Below, one piece after another: positions 62,160 through 64,000 of a DNA stretch of 64,000 nucleotides. The translations under genes were made by a program, and so were the position numbers. The DNA is from Artemisia argyi. Lineage: Eukaryota > Streptophyta > Magnoliopsida > Asterales > Asteraceae. Below the pieces are notes generated by a model. It was not told where the DNA came from and did no database searches. It saw only the letters and a list, made by a program, of their open reading frames with translations. The stretch covers positions 128,494,373 through 128,558,372 of the forward strand of contig CM060709.1 of NCBI GenBank assembly GCA_030686995.1, written 5' to 3'. Every line of letters begins with the position of its first letter. The stretch's first letter is position 1.

Positions 62160-63077
62160 CTAACATTGGTTGGGAGGTTGTTGTAGTCCGGACGGATTAT
62201 TATTTCCGTGTGTTGCTAACACATCCACACTTTCATTGGGACGGTATTCTTTGACATCCTTTTGGTATAGCCTTTGTTGTATGGCACTCATTTGAGTTTG
62301 CATTCCACACAAATCATTCTTAAGTTGATACCTGTCAAAGTTTGCAACATCTAACCGGATTTCGGCGGTATTTAGGCGGTTAAGTAGTTTGTGAATTTGT
62401 ACCGCATCTTGTTCTTGGGCCCTCTCAACCAATGTGAGTCTATCCTTGACGTTATCCAAGCCAGTCAAAGGATTTAAGACTATTTCCCCAACATGAGTCG
62501 AGTCACTCTTCACGTAGCTCATGTCAAGCTTAAACCAATATAGGTCGTCTCGAGCATTCATGGCATCCATTTTGGCAGAATTTACCTTGGATATATAGTC
62601 GTTCATTTGACTTGCCATTCTTTGAACTTTGAGTTGGGTTAGGTTGAGGGCTTGTTTCAAAGAGTAGATTTCGTATTGAGCAGAGTTCACGAACATATGA
62701 GTAGATGTAGATGTTCCGCCGACTTGGTAAGTAGACTTTGGAACTTGAGCTGGAGTGGTACGATTAGATTCGGATGAAATTGGTGAAACAGGAGGTGGAG
62801 ATGCTAATGGTGATAGATGTGGCACCACTATTTGTTCCTCCGCTTCCTCATCGATGCCTTCGATGTCAATATCCATTTCAGGATCTTCTTCGTAATCATC
62901 GATGTTTATGTCCATATCCATTTCAGGATCTTCGTCCGAATCTACATCTAGATCCTCGTAAGGTTCTTCCTCTTCGTTGTAGTCAATTGGTTCAAAGTAA
63001 GGATCATCGGGTCCGGGAAGAATTGGTAAATACTCGGGCATAGCAGGAAGATGATCGGGAGATGGAGGTGCGGACAT
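62160..63077 (-). CDS. Acidic coiled-coil ORF upstream of Tekay gag
   Basis: The start chosen is the ATG at 63077 (MSAPPSPDHLPAMPEYLP), about 234 nt after the PBS. An in-frame ATG at 63185 would add a hydrophobic leader that looks like leader RNA. The protein is about 305 residues. It has a Pro-rich start, a strongly acidic stretch with repeated EDPEMDMDIN/EDPEMDIDIEG units, then long heptad-like helices (EIYSLKQALNLTQLKVQRMASQM, shortened here to the region 62590-62680, and further heptads to 62260). The frame is intact. Similar acidic ORFs precede gag in daisy-family gypsy elements I know. The function is unknown. Confidence 0.6.
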   Translation of the reverse strand: MSAPPSPDHLPAMPEYLPILPGPDDPYFEPIDYNEEEEPYEDLDVDSDEDPEMDMDINIDDYEEDPEMDIDIEGIDEEAEEQIVVPHLSPLASPPPVSPISSESNRTTPAQVPKSTYQVGGTSTSTHMFVNSAQYEIYSLKQALNLTQLKVQRMASQMNDYISKVNSAKMDAMNARDDLYWFKLDMSYVKSDSTHVGEIVLNPLTGLDNVKDRLTLVERAQEQDAVQIHKLLNRLNTAEIRLDVANFDRYQLKNDLCGMQTQMSAIQQRLYQKDVKEYRPNESVDVLATHGNNNPSGLQQPPNQC

Positions 63078-63189
63078 GATGTCTACAATTAGTATATGGA
63101 TGTCAAAATAAATCAAATATTTATGGAAAATGCTAAAACTATGGCAATGTGCATATAACAATATACAAATATGTTCATGTAGCATAACA

Positions 63190-63328
63190 TGTGTAATAAG
63201 TCCATAATCTTCTGGAGGATGGAAGGCACGAAGAGCGGAAGGCTATAAAAATGTTTTTGCTTGTAATTGTAGTTATAGTTTAGGTCTCACTTAGACCCGT
63301 TTCTCTATAACCATGGCTCTGATACCAA
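63190..63328 (-). other. Tekay leader with primer-binding site
   Basis: TTGGTATCAGAGCCATGG on the - strand (complement at 63311-63328), two bases inside the LTR. The adjoining leader is strongly similar to that of the LARD at 49399-49520. Confidence 0.85.
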
Positions 63329-63330
63329 TC

Positions 63331-64000
63331 TGTAACACCCCCAATTCATGATGCAACGGAATTCAACTTGGGTGTTACTCGACGGCACAACAGTCATAAT
63401 AATAGAAAACGATCTATAACCGAGTCGTATTAAAAAGAGTTGTCATTCATATTTATTCGAATATATCAGAGTTTACATAGTAAGGTCCCAAAAAGGTTCC
63501 ATGTTTCAAAATACATCAATATAAAAATGTTTTATCGAATGACAAAGTAGTTATAGCCTTCTTCCTTTAGTACGTGCCTTTCCGCTCCATTCTTGATTAT
63601 CATGGACCTGAAATACATGCTTAAAAGGATCAACACAAAGGTTGAGTGATATTCATAGAGTTTGTTTAACGGTTGAACACAATATGTTGGTAGTAAGAGT
63701 TAATTAGACTCATACTTATGTTAGAAAACAAAACAGTTATTATTATATACTAAGCTCATGCAACCAATACGTTAACGGGTACCAATATCAATCGGCGGTT
63801 TTGTTGCCCCGGTAAGTACTTTTCCGTCATACTTAATGTTCAAATATAGTGCATTCATTTGAACTAATCTGCTCAAACAAATGGAATTCGTCAATCCCAA
63901 TAGGCCTATTCACAATACTCGCGCTCACTAATTCTAGTGATTAAATGGTTCATGATAGGGGCCTAGGATTGGCAAGGTAGGTACTTAGTAATAATAAAAC
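63331..64000 (-). repeat. Tekay 5' LTR, partial (runs off window)
   Basis: Starts TGTAACACCCCC on the + strand and is collinear with 58162-58845. No gene is seen. Confidence 0.9.

Larger units (their letters stand above)
58162..64000 (-). mobile_element. Tekay-like Ty3-gypsy element, truncated pol, runs off the right edge
   Basis: The left LTR fragment is 58162-59164 and the right LTR starts at 63331. The PBS complement is at 63311-63328, giving - strand orientation. An upstream acidic ORF, gag, protease and RT are present. The 3' half of pol (RT end, RNase H, integrase, chromodomain) and the start of the 3' LTR are missing. Confidence 0.9.

Overview
The window is plant repeat DNA: a nest of LTR retrotransposons with no recognisable host gene, rRNA or tRNA gene. 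The gag and pol sequences, the extra ORFs after copia pol and the short zinc knuckles resemble retroelements I know from daisy-family (Asteraceae) genomes, so an Asteraceae plant with a large genome is my inference. Element names (Copia A, B, C and so on) are labels made for this window. Family calls come from motifs read by eye, not from a search.

Layout. The oldest layer is a Tat/Athila-like Ty3-gypsy element whose gag runs in from the left edge. It is seen in three blocks (1-1927, 27250-27633, 56237-58161), split by two insertions. Copia A (1928-27244, + strand, TSD AGTAG) sits in the last part of its gag ORF. Copia A is itself split by a close relative in opposite orientation, Copia B (6924-19536, - strand, TSD CTAGG), between the integrase and RT parts of pol. 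Copia C (27634-56231, + strand, TSD AAAAT) is a Sirevirus-like copia. Its RT is split by a gag-only Athila-like element (31934-42563, TSD CATTC). Its 3' LTR is split by a large-LTR, non-autonomous Tekay-like element (LARD, 46498-55963). A coding Tekay-like element on the - strand (58162 to beyond 64000) ends the window. Exact TSDs and reading frames that continue across the insertions support this hierarchy.

How the parts work. Each autonomous element has or had gag, protease, integrase, RT and RNase H. All of them now carry nonsense codons, indels or deletions. All three copia elements carry an extra ORF between pol and the 3' LTR, and each of these ORFs is preceded by its own TATA box. In A and B the ORF is about 1.2-1.3 kb of codons (a roughly 1200-1300 residue protein) and the upstream region is conserved between the two elements. 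In C the region upstream of the ORF repeats two sequence blocks from the C LTR promoter.

The most unusual structure is in the otherwise non-coding LARD interior. On the - strand, three tandem repeats carrying MSA-like (AACGG) motifs and a TATA-like box precede a two-exon ORF that would encode a protein of about 110 residues with four membrane helices in two similar halves. The LARD shares its PBS leader and LTR end with the coding Tekay element, which suggests that the coding family could mobilise it.
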